Positions 22,686 to 35,429 of a stretch of DNA of 64,000 nucleotides are shown here, one piece after another. The first letter of the stretch is position 1, and each line of letters starts with the position of its first letter. This stretch comes from Allium sativum (lineage: Eukaryota; Streptophyta; Magnoliopsida; Asparagales; Amaryllidaceae), in assembly GCA_030737875.1 (NCBI GenBank), contig CM060926.1:321909922-321973921 (forward strand), in the 5' to 3' direction. The notes under the pieces were generated by a model. That model made no database searches. It was not told the origin of the DNA and was given only the letters and a program-made list of their open reading frames with translations. Both the position numbers and the translations under genes were made by a program.

Positions 22686-25401
22686 TTGAATTGAAAGCAA
22701 ATTGAAATGAATTCAAATTGAATTGAAATTTGAATTGAATAGAAATAAATTTTAAAACGAATTTATAGAGAAGAATTCAATTTTGATTTGAATTGAAACG
22801 GAAGTTGAAATTGCTTTTGAAACGAATTTAAAACTATTTATATAATTCGTTTTAAATAGAAATCGACGAAATATATTATATATATATTATATATATAATA
22901 TAATGGCCTGAATAGAACGCGCCGCGCCGCGGCAGTTCGTGAATTTCGACCATTTATTTCAAACGGACATTGCGGGAGATCCGACCGTCGGATTCTCCTA
23001 AAACCGGAACCGTTGGGTTCGTATCGAAATGAGCTTTCTAGCGAATGTTAGAAATTTGAAATCTAACGGTTGGATTTGGAATTATGTCCAAATCAAATTC
23101 GAAAAAGGTCGCTGTAAGTGCAGTTCGATGGCCATTGATGAAAATCGACTGTACGGGCCTTGATAAAATTATTAAAAATAGTAATAATTTGTGTAAAATC
23201 ATAAGAAATGATTTAGAAAGGATTGGGATGAAAAACTCCATATTTGAAAAGATAAAAATAGATTTTTATCGAAATGAACTAGTTTTGAACTAGAAATATA
23301 ATTCTATTTATTTTTAAATAAATAAATTGAATTTGAAAAAGGGTTTTGAAAATAACCAGACTTTCCAATGATTGCATTGGAGAGGATTTGAATCGAAATT
23401 GTCTTCGGAATATTTCGATGTTGGAATTCGTGATTATACAGATGTTGTTATGGAAATTTGAAAGATATATACTTATATCGTTATTTCCAATACGACATTT
23501 GTTAGTCGTAGAATTTGATATTGAATATAAGCCAGTATATTTTCTATTCAGAGCCTTGTATTGAATATCAGATGTGATTTGGGTTTGTCGTGAATGGTGT
23601 CTTCACTAACACTGTTCTTGAACCCAGTTGAGAAAAGATTAAATCTTTTTATTTAGATTTAATGAAGTGTACCAATTAAATAATATTTAATTGGAATTGA
23701 ATTGATATTGATTTTTGGATTTATCGTGAACAGTGTTTTAAACAACACTCGTTCTTTAACCCGATAATTAATGGAATGTGATTTTGGGTTTACCATGAAC
23801 CGTGTTTTAAATGACACTAATTCTTTAACCCAGTCGAAGATTAAAACTAAGTGGAGTTTTAATGAATCTTTAATTAGATTGAAATGATCGAAAATGGAGT
23901 ATCACCAGTTTTGCTCCAGGCGATAGTTAAATCTTTAATTAGATTTGAACGTGAAATGGTAATTGAATTTACCGATAACACCGTGGTGTTAGATATGAAG
24001 TATGACCAGTTTTACTTCATGGGATGAATAGGTTGGGATTGGGAAATTAAAACAAATGATTACTTCGGTAAGGTTCGTTAATCCCGACTAGTTTGGAATT
24101 GATATTCAAAAGTAGATTAAAGAATAAATTCAAGGAATTTATCTTTGATAAAATTAATGGGAATCTTTCCCTATGAATGTGAAATTTAGAAACTAACTGT
24201 CAGTTAGCCAAGCAGAATGGTTTTCTGGATATTGATCTGATGTTGGTTTCGGCCTTTGGGGTTAATATTTGGGGAATTATTCTCTTGATTAATTTACGGT
24301 TAGTGACTAATGAATTGGAATGAGGCGTATGTTGTGTTTGTGTAACACTTATTTAAAATATACGCGAGTTATTCGGAAAGACCGGGTTTATCCCATTCTG
24401 AATAACTGATACGACGATAAGTCGAAGATGAAGACGATGGTCGAAGACCGGAGGTCTTCACGTCGTTTGGGTGGTTACTGATGATCTTGATTGGGCTGTA
24501 CACCCAAGAAGATGGAAACAGTTAGTGATCGTCCAGACGTACTTGGAGATCGATGGATATGCGGGGTACTAGGTGCCTCCGGTTTCGTTCAGCCCCAGAA
24601 CGCACTTGTAAATGGACTGCGTGTCTGACATTGGATTTTAGTCCGTGTGATTGATCTCTATTAAATATATATCTGTTTGGCGGCGGAGAATTTATTCTCT
24701 TGCTTAACGCCCTTCTCTGAGACGTACGAGCTCAGGGGTTATATATTGATGGATATCAATCGCATGGAGTGAATTGCCTGTGTGGCATGCTAAGATGCAA
24801 ATGATCAAGGCTTCTGTTGAAAAGCAAAGTCTTGTGGTTGATGATCGAAGCACGGCCTTTGTGGCGTAGCTTTGTGTAACGTTGATTCGCGAGTATCACA
24901 CCCGATATGAATCAAAAATGGGAGACGGACCTCAGGGAGGACATGCGTTTCTTTCTAGTTAGGAGTGGCGTCAGTGCTTGAACTGGCTGACGAGTTTGAC
25001 TCCTGTGGATGTTACTTATTATTACTTGCTGAAAAGCGAGGCGCCTCGTGATATCGGTTTCGGCCGATGCTTCTGGTTGGCTGACGGGCCAGATTTACGC
25101 CCCAAAGGGCGGGGAAACGTAGTGTTCAGGCATAATAATCCACATCGGTGGACTGGCCCTGACGATCCAAGGGGCAGTTGCGGCTGTTCCTGAGGGGCGG
25201 ACTAGAGCGTCTCGAATCGGTTGAGGATCTTGCCCCTAGCCTCGGTTCATACCATAAATGATAACCCAACTTCCAATACGACATTTGCGGTTTTGATTGT
25301 AAACTTATATATGGCGACATAGTGTTATGGGCCATTCATGCCGCCTATGATTGATACTTATGATTTGAAGTGTTTTATACACTATGCACTTATAATAGTA
25401 T

Positions 25402-28400
25402 CATGAAGTTTAACTATTTCTTTGAAGTAAATCTGTGCTAGACTTTGAGCCGTTCTGTTGGATCGGACAGGTATGAAATGGGCAGTCTTCGTGAAGCGAT
25501 CTACGATTACCCATATACTGTCGTTTCCTTTCTTAGTTTGAGGCAGGCCATCAATGAAGTCCATCGAGATTTGTTCCCACTTCCATCCTAGAATTTCTAA
25601 GGGTTGTAATAATCCAGCCAATTTCTGCTGATCACTCTTAACTAGCTGACAAGTGGGGCATCTGCTAACATATAATTAGATATCTCTTTTCATTGCCTTC
25701 CACCAGAATGTGCGTTTGATATCGTTATACATTTTGCTCACACCGGGATGGATACTTAATTTGGACTTGTGGCATTCATCAAGCACTTCTCTTTTTAGCT
25801 CGGAAATGTCGGGAACACAAATTCTTCCTTTTAATCTCAAAACCCCCTCACTATCCACTTGGAAGCTGGAGTCTATGCCTTCATTGATCCTTTTGATCAT
25901 TACTTTTACAAAATTATCCTCTCTTTGAAGGGTCGAGCTCCTGCCTATTAATGAAGACGTGACGATAAAACTGGCAATGATTTCATTCTTTCTGCTGAGC
26001 GCATCTGCTACAACATTGGCTTTCCCTGGAGTGTATAGAATTTCAAAATCATATGCCGCAACGAATTCTAACCAACGTTGTTGCCTCAAATTTAGATCTT
26101 TTTGAGTGAAAAGATATTTCAAGGATTGATGATCGGTGTATAGTTCGAACTTCTCGCCCAGTAAATAATGCCTCCAGATTCTTAAAGCGAACACGACAGC
26201 TAATAACTCAAGATCATGAGTTGCATAGTTCCTTTCATGCGGCTTTAGCTGACGGTTGGCATAAGCGACCACATGGCCCTTTTGCATTAACACTGCGCCT
26301 AGCCCTCTAATAGAAGTGTCTGTCCATACAGTCAAGTCTTGGTTGCCTTCTATAATGGTCAATACTGGAGCGGTTGTCAACTTCAGTTTCGGCTCCTGGA
26401 AAGCTTCTTCACATTCGGGAGTCCATTTGAATTTCTCATGCTTCTTTGTAAGCTTTGTCAATACACCAGATATCTTTGAAAAATCCTAAATGAATTTCCG
26501 ATAGTAGCTAGCCAATCCAAGGAAACTTCGAACTTCTGTGGAGGTAGTAGGTTGTTTCCAGTTCTGAATCGCTGTAATTTTGCTTGGGTCTACAGCAATT
26601 CCTTCTTTCGATACGACATGGCCTAGGAATTTAACTTCATTCTACCAAAAGACACATTTAGAAAATTTAGCTTTCAAGACATTTCTCCTTAGAATTTTCA
26701 ACACTTGCTCTAAATGTTTTGCATGTTCGTCTTCCGACTTGGAGTAGATTAAAATGTCATCGATGAAGACTAGAACAAATTTATTCAATACACCACGGAA
26801 CACTCTGTTCATAAGATCAACGAAGTATGCCGGAGCGTTACACAAGCCGAACGGCATTACTAGCCATTCATAGAATAAATCGGGACCACTAAAGGCTGTC
26901 AAAGGAACACAGTCTTCTGATATACGCAATTGGTGGAAACCTGTAGCTAGGTCCATTCTGGAGAATACTGTTGCTCCATTCAATTGATCTAACAGATCGT
27001 CTATTCGGGGCAAGGGATATTTGTTCTTCAGTGTCTGTTTATTGAGATCTCGGTAATCAACACATAGTCTTAGAGTACCGTCTGATTTCGGGACAAATAC
27101 TACTGCTGCTCCCCAAGCTGAAAAGCTCGGTCTGATCAGACCTTTCCAAAGTAATTCTTGGGGTTGACTACTTAATTCTTCCTTTTCTTTTGGGGCCATT
27201 CTTCTTATTGGATGTACTACTGGTCGGGCGTTAGGAAGTAGATCTATTCAAAATTCAATCTCTCTTTGTGGCGGTAAGTTTTCCACTTCTTCAAACACAT
27301 CCGCATAGTTTTTAACGACCGGTATCTTTTCTAATGAAGGGGGAGTAACTTCTAAAGAAGACCAAAATTCTGTTCTATTAATTGCTGAGCCAAGACATGG
27401 TATATATATAGGTCCAAGCTTCGTTTCGACTTTGACGATTCTCTCGGCACATCTAACTTTGGCCTTATAGTTTGTCAACCAGTCCAGCCCCAGTATAATA
27501 TCAAATTCGGAAAGGTCCATGACAATTACTTTAAAAGAGAACTTGTTGCAAGAATAAGAGATAGGCACCCTACAGTATGAACTGAGACTAACATTACCAC
27601 CTATTGGGTTTTGAACTTTAATTGGTTCTTTAAGTTTTCCTTGTTTCAATTTTAACTTGTGAACAATGCTACCAGAAATGAAGCTACGTGATGCACCAGT
27701 ATCAAAAAGTACAGAAACAGGAATATTTTTAATGGTAAGGGTACCTCCCAAGACGTCGGGTTTACCTGATCCATCGGTGGTAGCTGGCGGGGTCTTCCTG
27801 TCATACACATGAGCCACTTGTGCATTCTGCTTCAGAGGACAGTTCCTGCTATAGTGCCCCTTCTTATGGCAGTTGTAGCATTCGGCTGAGTCATTTGCCT
27901 TTGGCTTCCTTGGGGCTTTGCATACATTAGAAAAATGACCTGGCTTCCCGCAGTTGTAGCAATTTCCTTTGGGGATCTTTGTAGGTTTCCGAGTAGCGGC
28001 CGGTGTAATGCTAGACTCGGGTTGATCTGTTGAAGCCTTGCGCTTGTTTCCAGCTTGGCTTTTGGCGCGGTCTTGGCTAGCGTGCCTTTCATCCATATCT
28101 TCATAATTGCAAGCCATTTCTACTAATTTTGAAAAGGAGAGTTTGATGTTGCTCATAGCTCTGTCATGGTACTTGCGCTTTAGCCCAAATATGAATCTCT
28201 TGTTCTTTGCTTTGTTAGTCATAATCAGCTCCGGAGCATAGCGCGACAACTGGGTGAACTTATTAAGGTAATCCTGAATAGAGAGATCTCCTTGCTGGAG
28301 ATTAGCATACTGTTCTCGCATCCTCTCTAGAGCCTATTCAGGTACAAACTTCTCATTGAACATAGTTTTGAATTGCTCCCAGGTTCTGACAGTACCCGCT

Positions 28401-28738
28401 GCATCCTCTGAGGTAATGGCATCCCACCACAGCTCTGCTTCCTCTAAAAGGAGCCAAATACCAAGTCGTGCTCTGTTGTTGGTTCCCATACCCATGCCTT
28501 CAAAGATTTTCTCACAGGTCTTCAACCAAGCTATAGCCTCAGTCACTGTACCAGTGCCAGTAAAGGGTTTTCCCCCAAGGCTCCTATACCTCTTTGCTAC
28601 TTTGTCTAGCTCAAAGTCTTCGGGTGTTGGTGGCTGAACAATAGGGCCTTCCACAACTATGGGGATATTCCCCCGTCCTCCTGCTGCCTCTCCTCGGCCT
28701 CCACGGCCTCCTCTAGCTGTTGTTGCTCGTGTAGCCAT
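25402..28738 (-). pseudogene. gag-pol upstream part, internal copy 1 (five in-frame stops)
   Basis: From the ATG at 28738 the same frame runs through capsid-type gag, two CCHC zinc knuckles (CYNCGKPGHFSNVC and [14 protein letters not shown]), aspartic protease (FDTGAS), reverse transcriptase (FIDD), RNase H (WTDTS, with T where copy 2 has A) and the integrase zinc finger and first catalytic aspartate. It then meets the nested element. There is no frameshift. Five stops interrupt it: TAG 28334, TGA 27248, TAG 26642, TAG 26486 and TAA 25676. Copy 2 shows the original codons as CAG, AGA, CAG, CAG and TCA. With 9510-10405 the frame spans about 1,410 codons. The element thus used one fused gag-pol frame rather than two. 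Confidence 0.92.
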
Positions 28739-29001
28739 CTAAGAGAATACTGTATAAGCAAGAAAAGAGTCAAGCTCACAGATTTGATAATTTTCATAAA
28801 TGATAAAGCAGGGGAATACAAGGAAAGATAATGATGATGTACTGATCAAATTGTTTTGCTAATCTGCTTAGCTCATTCTAGGACATTGCTAATCCTATCT
28901 CTAATGAGCTACTCGCATTAGAACACTACTGATTCTATTCTGACGAGGTGTTTAATGTGTTAGATCCCGGAGCTAAGATTAACCAAAGCTCTGATACCAA
29001 C
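28739..29001 (-). promoter_or_regulatory. Untranslated leader and primer-binding site, internal copy 1
   Basis: A primer site TTGGTATCAGAGCTTTGG lies on the minus strand at 28983-29001, one base inside LTR B. The 244 bases between it and the gag ATG at 28738 carry no reading frame and correspond to 39244-39487 in copy 2. Confidence 0.88.
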
Positions 29002-32000
29002 TGTGATGATCCCAAAATCCGAGGGGCGGTATTAAGGATAATCATTGGAATATAACACATTATTCATCATAGCAGAGAACGGATAATAGCAGAAACAATA
29101 AGTAGAATAATTTTACATGGATATGACAGTGGAATCACAACATGTAATAACATCAGAATAGCATAGCGTGGGATATAACTTAGTAAATAAAAGGAAAGTG
29201 ATCAGTCATCATCGCCAGAGGCGGAATACATACATGCAGTGAGACATAATAAGGTTATCAGTCTACATCGTCGAAGGCGGAATACATATACATATAGTAA
29301 GAAATATGGAAAGTAAATCAGTCTGCATCGCCCGTGGCAGAATCATAATATAAGTACAGTAATGGCGGAAAATGTCAAAGTCATCTCTGTGAAGTCAGCC
29401 TCGCCATGAGCTAAAAATGCACTCTATGCAGCAGTGCAGAGCCAAAAACAACCTGTCACCCGTGTACTAGGCTGCCCGTGTGAAAATAAGGGCACCCGCG
29501 TTTGCAAAGTGAAACAAACAACGAGTCAGTCATGGGGACTGGTATGAGGAACCTATTTAACAGTTAAACAACAGTAATAGCAAATCATAGGACCACGCCA
29601 CTTTCGCAAAACGGGTTTACTCCAGTGATTGCTAGTGCATTAAAAACAAAGTAAATTCTTTTAAAACAACGCAATGCTTTTAAAAAGAATAAAGCCATTA
29701 TAAGACTCAGGTCCCATCACACAATGCAACGCAAGCCGGAGGATAGAGTTTTACTTTATAATAGCCAAATATGCTTGATACGTACAAAGCAAAATCATTT
29801 GATATTACTACTAGTGCATATATGTTTCAAAAACGAATAACATCATAAATATCAATCATATACGGCATAAGTGCCCCATACCACTATGTCGCCATACTAG
29901 TTCTACAATCGAGTCCGTTATTTCGTATTGGAAATTGGATTTCCGTCATGAGTCGGGGCAAGGGGCAAGCTCCTCTCCGCTTCGAGACACTCTAGCAAAT
30001 GCCTCGGGACTACGCACTCTGTGTAACCCCTGGATGCTTCAGGGTCGGTCCTCTCTAACGTTTGAGGATTATTTATTCCTGAACACACATTTCCCGGTCC
30101 TTACAGACCTATAATCGAGGCGCCTCGCATTCCAACAACCACAAAGGTGAAAAGTGGATATATATGTCAAGGCTGGTAAGTCACTGACACCACCATAGCT
30201 AGAAAGAAACGTCGTGCTCTCCCTGCAGTCTGTATCCCGTTTTTAACTCATACCGGGGTGTGAGGCTCACGAATCCACGAAATACACAAAGCTAGGCCAC
30301 GTAGACCGTGCTTTGATCATCATCTACAAGATTTTGCTTTGCAACAGAAGCCTTGATCACAGCATCTTGGCATGCCACATAGGCAGTCCACTCCATACGA
30401 TTGATTTCCATCGATATATAACCACTGAGCTCGTGCGTCTCAGAGAAGGGCGTTAAGCAAAAGAATAAATTCTCCGCCGCCAAACAGATATATATTTAAC
30501 AGAGATCAATCAGTATAGAACAAAATCTAATGTCAGACACACAGTCCATTTACAAGTCTGTTCGGGGTCTGAACGAAACCGGAGGCGTCTAATTCCTCGT
30601 ATATCCGTCCAATCAACACATACGTTCAGACGGCTACTACTTCCGTCTCCTTCCGGTAGCTACTCCGGTCAGGAACCTCAGTAGCGGCCATCCAACCGAT
30701 ACGAAGATCGTCGGTCTTGAATCGTCCTTGCATTTTCCAATTCGAATCGCTCGATAAATTATTTGAAATGAGGGTTAGCTCGGCCTTTTCAAATAATCCA
30801 CGTCATTAGAATTTAAATCGATTCTTTCAATGGTTATATTATTCGACATCCATCTTTCGGTTCTTTAGTGTTATTTTCTTGTCATACACATACAACCGTC
30901 AAATATCAAACAATTCAAGCCCAATTAGTTTATTTGCAATCTATGTTGCTTATAATATTTTATAACGATTTTTCGCCATTTTTATCTATTTAAACATGGC
31001 CATATTTAATTAAATGACGTTTGAGGTCGTGCCGTGGCACTGACTCTGTTTTTCCCCTAATTTGTTTTACACATATCGAAAAATCTAACCATTGGATTTC
31101 TACGAAGTTTATATCAGTGGGAAGATATTCCCAAAGCGAACCCAACGGTTCCAGTTTCATGAGAATCCGACGGTCGGATCTTCCACACTAGTCGTTTGAA
31201 GTTATGGTTTAAAAATTCGAACTACAGTGTCGTTATTCGATTTAATTTAATTATATTTATATTTATATACAAATATAAATGATTCTGGTGCTGTTTTTCT
31301 TCAGATTTGAATTAAACATTCCGGACAATCCAACCGTTGGATTTTTACAAGGTTGGTGCCGTTGGGAAGATATTTCCAAGGCGAACCCAGCGGTTGCGGC
31401 TTCGGGAAAAACCGATGGTCGGATTTCTCATACTAATCGTTTCAAATTACGATTCCGAAACACAAACTGCATGGTCTCTATTTCCTTTAATTATACTTAT
31501 ATTTATATATATAAATATAGTTCATTCTATAATTTCAACTATAGTCCATTCTATATTTTCCACTTCGTTTACGCTTCAAATATTTCACTAACGCCTTAAT
31601 ATTTCGAAAATTTTCGCCATAACCTCCTTTGTACGGGGAGGGGTTTGGAAATTTATTGGGCCGTATTAGGTACCCAATAAATCCTAAAAAGCATTCACAT
31701 ATTTATAGTGATATATTTTGGTGTTTACGGTGGAGCATGTATAGATAATCACTCCAGATAATAAATTTTCATCACCCCGTTTCCATGTGGAAATAAATAG
31801 GCAATGTGCCGTATCTAATAACTAGAGCGACGTGATTATTGTCAACTCCAGACCCGTGTGGGGTTTTTATTAATCTGGCAATTTATCGTTATAATTTATA
31901 TAGTCCATATCATCATTAGTTCAACCTGTAGTATATAGTCATCGCCATACAAGCCTCTTGCTTGTATGGTAAACCTTCCACCTCATCACACAAGCTCTAG

Positions 32001-32473
32001 TTGCTTATGTGGAATATGATGAAGTATGCCTATCGTCAAGAAGTATGCCATGTAGTGTGGTTCAAAATTAATTGTTACTATCCTCTGGCGTTATTTATTA
32101 TTTCACACAAAATAACCAGCACTCCGCATCCAATGACATTCACAGGAGTTGATATATAAATAAAATTGCGCAGCCAACTCATCAAGGTTTACCTATTTGT
32201 CGGGCACGCAAATAATTTCTTTACTCTACAGCTAATCCATTTTTCCTGTTCAACACATGTATATATATGCAGAACAAAGCTAATAATAATATTTCTAGCA
32301 AACTATCATTTATTTCAACACATGTGTATTTTTATCTAAGCGTATACATGATAAAAGAAATATTTTTATCATCAAAAATATTTATTTAACACGTGAATGT
32401 TTTTAACACTTCATGTTCACAATAAAGGTGTAGTTTTTATTGTCGATTCGTTTTATTTTAAAATACGATAACA

Positions 32474-32912
32474 TTCAACACATGAATTTCAACTCGACGA
32501 ACATATTGCAATTCAACACATGAATATTCTATATAGTTTGTATATATATATAAATGTGATTTTTATCGCTAAAGCCATTTGTTTAAATTCAAATAATATT
32601 CAACACATGAATTTCAACTCAACGAATGAATTGCAACTCAACACATGAATTTTCGATATAGTTTGTATATATATAAAAATGTGATTTTTATCGCTAAAGC
32701 CATTTGTTTAAATTCAAATAATATTCAACACATGAATTTCAACTCAACGAATGAATTGCAACTCAACACATGAATATTCGATATAGTTTGTATACATATA
32801 AAAATGTGATTTTTATCGCTAAAGTTATTTGTTTAAATTCAAATAATGTTCAACACATGAATTTCAACTCAACAAATGAATTGCAACTCAACACATGAAT
32901 ATTCGATATAGC
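32474..32912 (-). repeat. 125-bp tandem repeat in LTR B
   Basis: The same repeat and copy number as 6961-7400, so the array existed before the three LTRs diverged. Confidence 0.88.
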
Positions 32913-34060
32913 ATATGTAATTTATTTCAACGAATGAAAATTATTCTAACACACAAATATTTTAGAAAATTTCGGCAGCATAACGGCAGGGTAGTTAAAA
33001 CCGGGACCGTCCCTAGTACGGCTCCTCGCTCTACCTTAAAACCTCGCGGTTTTTGACAATGGGGATCATGCATCTAGTTCGCACGCAGGCGGCATGTTTT
33101 ATTTTCAATTCCAAAATCCTATTCTATTTTGTTTCAACCACAAGAGGGTATTTTTCAACCACAAAGGTATTTTTCAACCATAAAGGTATTTTTCAACCAC
33201 AATATCAACCACAAACAATTATTTCCAACCATTCGTCATGCCATATAATATCACGTCACTCACAAGCAATAAATATCGTCCATGGTCTGTGGACGAGGGG
33301 AGTGTATATATATATATATAATATAATATAATAATTCACTTGTGTTTCATCACAATTCAAAGCATATATGTTTCATTCAACGCTTGTATAATTTATACTT
33401 CGCTAATATAACTTATACAACACATGTACATGAGGTATACAATGGGTATATAATTTACACTTCGCTTATATAATTTATACAACACGATTTCATTCACACA
33501 AATAGTTTAGATTCCTCACATTGGTTATTGCAGTGCTAAAAATCGTAGGAAGGTCAGAAAAATCCGCAGCTTCTTCTGGAATGTAGAGAGCCTCCTTGTG
33601 GTCACGGTGTCTCCTGTTTCATCAAATTTCGTTAAAGAACGAAAAAGATATTATTTTTCAAAGTTTTGCAACGCTTTATAGTGTAAAAACAGTTTAAAAT
33701 TATATAACCCGTTAGTTTTCAAACCTGCTTAAATTTAGGTTTTGATTTTTCTCTCGATTCGTTGCTCTATTGGTTGATCAGATTGTCGGACGTCGTCGAG
33801 GGAGGGAAGAGCTTTCTGGCGCCACCAGTCTCCCCCAGTTCGGCGTCGAGATGAACCCTGGGCGGCGGCTTAAACGTGCCGACTTTGGAGCGTCAGAACT
33901 CGATGGCGGCGCCTCAGATGGTGGCGAGACTGGGTCAGATGTGGAGAGGGGACTAAGGCGGTCAGAAGCTTTAACTGGTGGAGGCGGCGAAATTGACTGA
34001 GGCGGCGGCAAAGTCGACGAGAAGCTTCATGCTTCCCGAGTCGTCCAATTCGCTGGCGGC

Positions 34061-34116
34061 TAGGGTTTCCTTCGTATTTTTTTTAAACAAAAATTCCAAT
34101 TGGTCCGAGCTTTATA
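34061..34116 (-). promoter_or_regulatory. Candidate LTR promoter, LTR B
   Basis: TATAAA on the minus strand at 34116-34111 and AAACCCTA at 34068-34061 keep the spacing seen in LTR A and LTR C. Confidence 0.5.
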
Positions 34117-34911
34117 GGAAGTTTTAAATAGTGTTTTTGCAAACGGACTCCTTTTTAAACCCAACGACTATCGCCCCTAGCTAAATACCCCCATTCCGGA
34201 CACAATGGGATATGTTTCGTTGGCCAATTCGACTGTTACAGTAAGTTAGTTTTCAATTTAAAATAAAAAAACATTCGATATTTAATTTAAACGTACATTT
34301 CAATTTGCCAGGGCCACAAACTGAATCGAAAAATTCCAGAAAAATAAATCTAGCTTTGTTTTGATGATACGGTCCTAACAAAACCAGTTTTGTCGAATTC
34401 TGAGCTCGTTTGAAAAACGGCCATTTTTAGGTCGACCCATTTTAACAGAATTTGACCAACCACATTTTCTTTCGCCCCGCTCACATACTAGCTTCAAAAA
34501 TTATGAAATTTGAAACTTAGCAATAATTTGACATCCCGGACCCAACAGAAGTGGTTTGGTCGAATTCAGAGGTCGTATGCAAAATATCAATTTTCAAGGG
34601 CTATATATGCTATATAGCGACCTTTCTGAAAATTCATTTGGCCATAATTTTTTATTTCCGTTATGAAATTTCGATTTTTAGGATTCGTTAGAAAGGTATT
34701 CATAAACAGATTTAAATATTTTCAGTTTCGCTAAAATCCGTTATATTTTCCACCCGGTACAGTCAGACAAAGTTTATATTCAAAATTTCAAACTGCAATA
34801 CTATACCCAATTCTATATTTTATTGAAATAGGCTATTTCAACAATTCAAATTCTTTGGTAATAACCTAATTTAAAAATTTTAAACTGGTTCACTTTTTCC
34901 GGGTTATTACA

Positions 34912-34923
34912 ATCTCCCCGACT
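34912..34923 (-). promoter_or_regulatory. Polypurine tract, internal copy 2, interrupted by C
   Basis: Reads AGTCGGGGAGAT where copy 1 and the nested element have AGTGGGGGAGAT. The single pyrimidine shortens the purine run and may have arisen after insertion. Confidence 0.8.
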
Positions 34924-35016
34924 TAAAACTTTTCGTCCTCGAAAACGAAATTACAGCTAAGCAGGAAATAAAATGTAAATGCAAAGTATTGTAAATGTAC
35001 CTTGCACCGAAGTTAG

Positions 35017-35418
35017 TCAGAGATGTCCACTCTGCATTTGGGGGTAGGCTTGTTTAATTCTTTCCTTAGTCTCCCAAGTACAGTCTCTAGGATCACTACT
35101 CCACTGCACTTTGACTAGATGAATCTTTTTCCTCCTCAACTCTCTAGTTTCTTTGCCAACTATCTTTAATGGCTCTCTTCTGAGCGCTAATTTTGGAGTA
35201 ATGTCAATATCATGTTGCGCTGCTTCTTCCACAACAAGGTCGGGATCATGAACATGTTTTCTGAGTTGAGACACGTGGAACACATCATGTATACCAGGCA
35301 ACCAATTAGGTAATGAAACCCTATATGCAAGAGTTCCAATCCGTTCAAGTATAGGAAAGGGACCAATAAATCTCGGTGCCAACTTCCCAGTCTTGCCAAA
35401 TCTGATTACTCCTCGCAT
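35017..35418 (-). pseudogene. Integrase C-terminus and chromodomain segment, internal copy 2
   Basis: The frame resumes with the GPY/F-like KLAPRFIGPFPI and continues to the chromodomain with VGKETRELRRKK and TWETKERIKQAYP. An extra G near 35040 changes the last residues compared with copy 1, which ends RVDISD. The chromodomain aromatic and basic pattern is otherwise retained. Confidence 0.88.
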
Positions 35419-35429
35419 TGGAGAAACCC

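Larger units (their letters stand above)
10406..25401 (+). mobile_element. Nested non-autonomous LTR element: 7.2-kb LTRs around a 1.04-kb non-coding interior
   Basis: The 5' LTR is 10406-17619, the interior 17620-18655, and the 3' LTR 18656-25401. The LTRs start TGTAACAACCCG; the 5' one ends gggttttca. A primer site follows the 5' LTR by three bases and a purine tract adjoins the 3' LTR, so the structure is complete on the left. No gag or pol sequence is present. The left junction is gtggcactc|TGTAAC and the right is tagtat|catgaag; the uninterrupted target in copy 2 reads gtggcactccatgaag. The 3' LTR therefore lacks its last ~625 bp and there is no target duplication. Mobilisation would need proteins from a related element (inference). 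The two LTRs are about 1% different or less by eye, the closest pair in the window. Confidence 0.92.
18656..25401 (+). repeat. LTR E, truncated 3' LTR of the nested element
   Basis: Near-identical to LTR D from its TGTAAC start up to the equivalent of about 16992. There it stops at tagtat and the integrase sequence of the host element resumes with catgaag. A 2-bp CA is shared by the two broken ends, so the true break may be at 25401 or 25403. Repeat copy numbers differ from D: six against four full 23-bp units, fifteen against thirteen 34-bp units, and more 27-bp units. Confidence 0.92.
29002..34911 (-). repeat. LTR B, middle LTR of the array (5910 bp)
   Basis: It serves as 3' LTR for the 34912-39506 internal region and as 5' LTR for the left one. 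It has the full module order of LTR A. Near 33,800-34,560 it carries many changes where A and C agree with each other. Near 31,620-31,740 it agrees with C against A. It is not simply a left-right hybrid of A and C. Confidence 0.92.
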
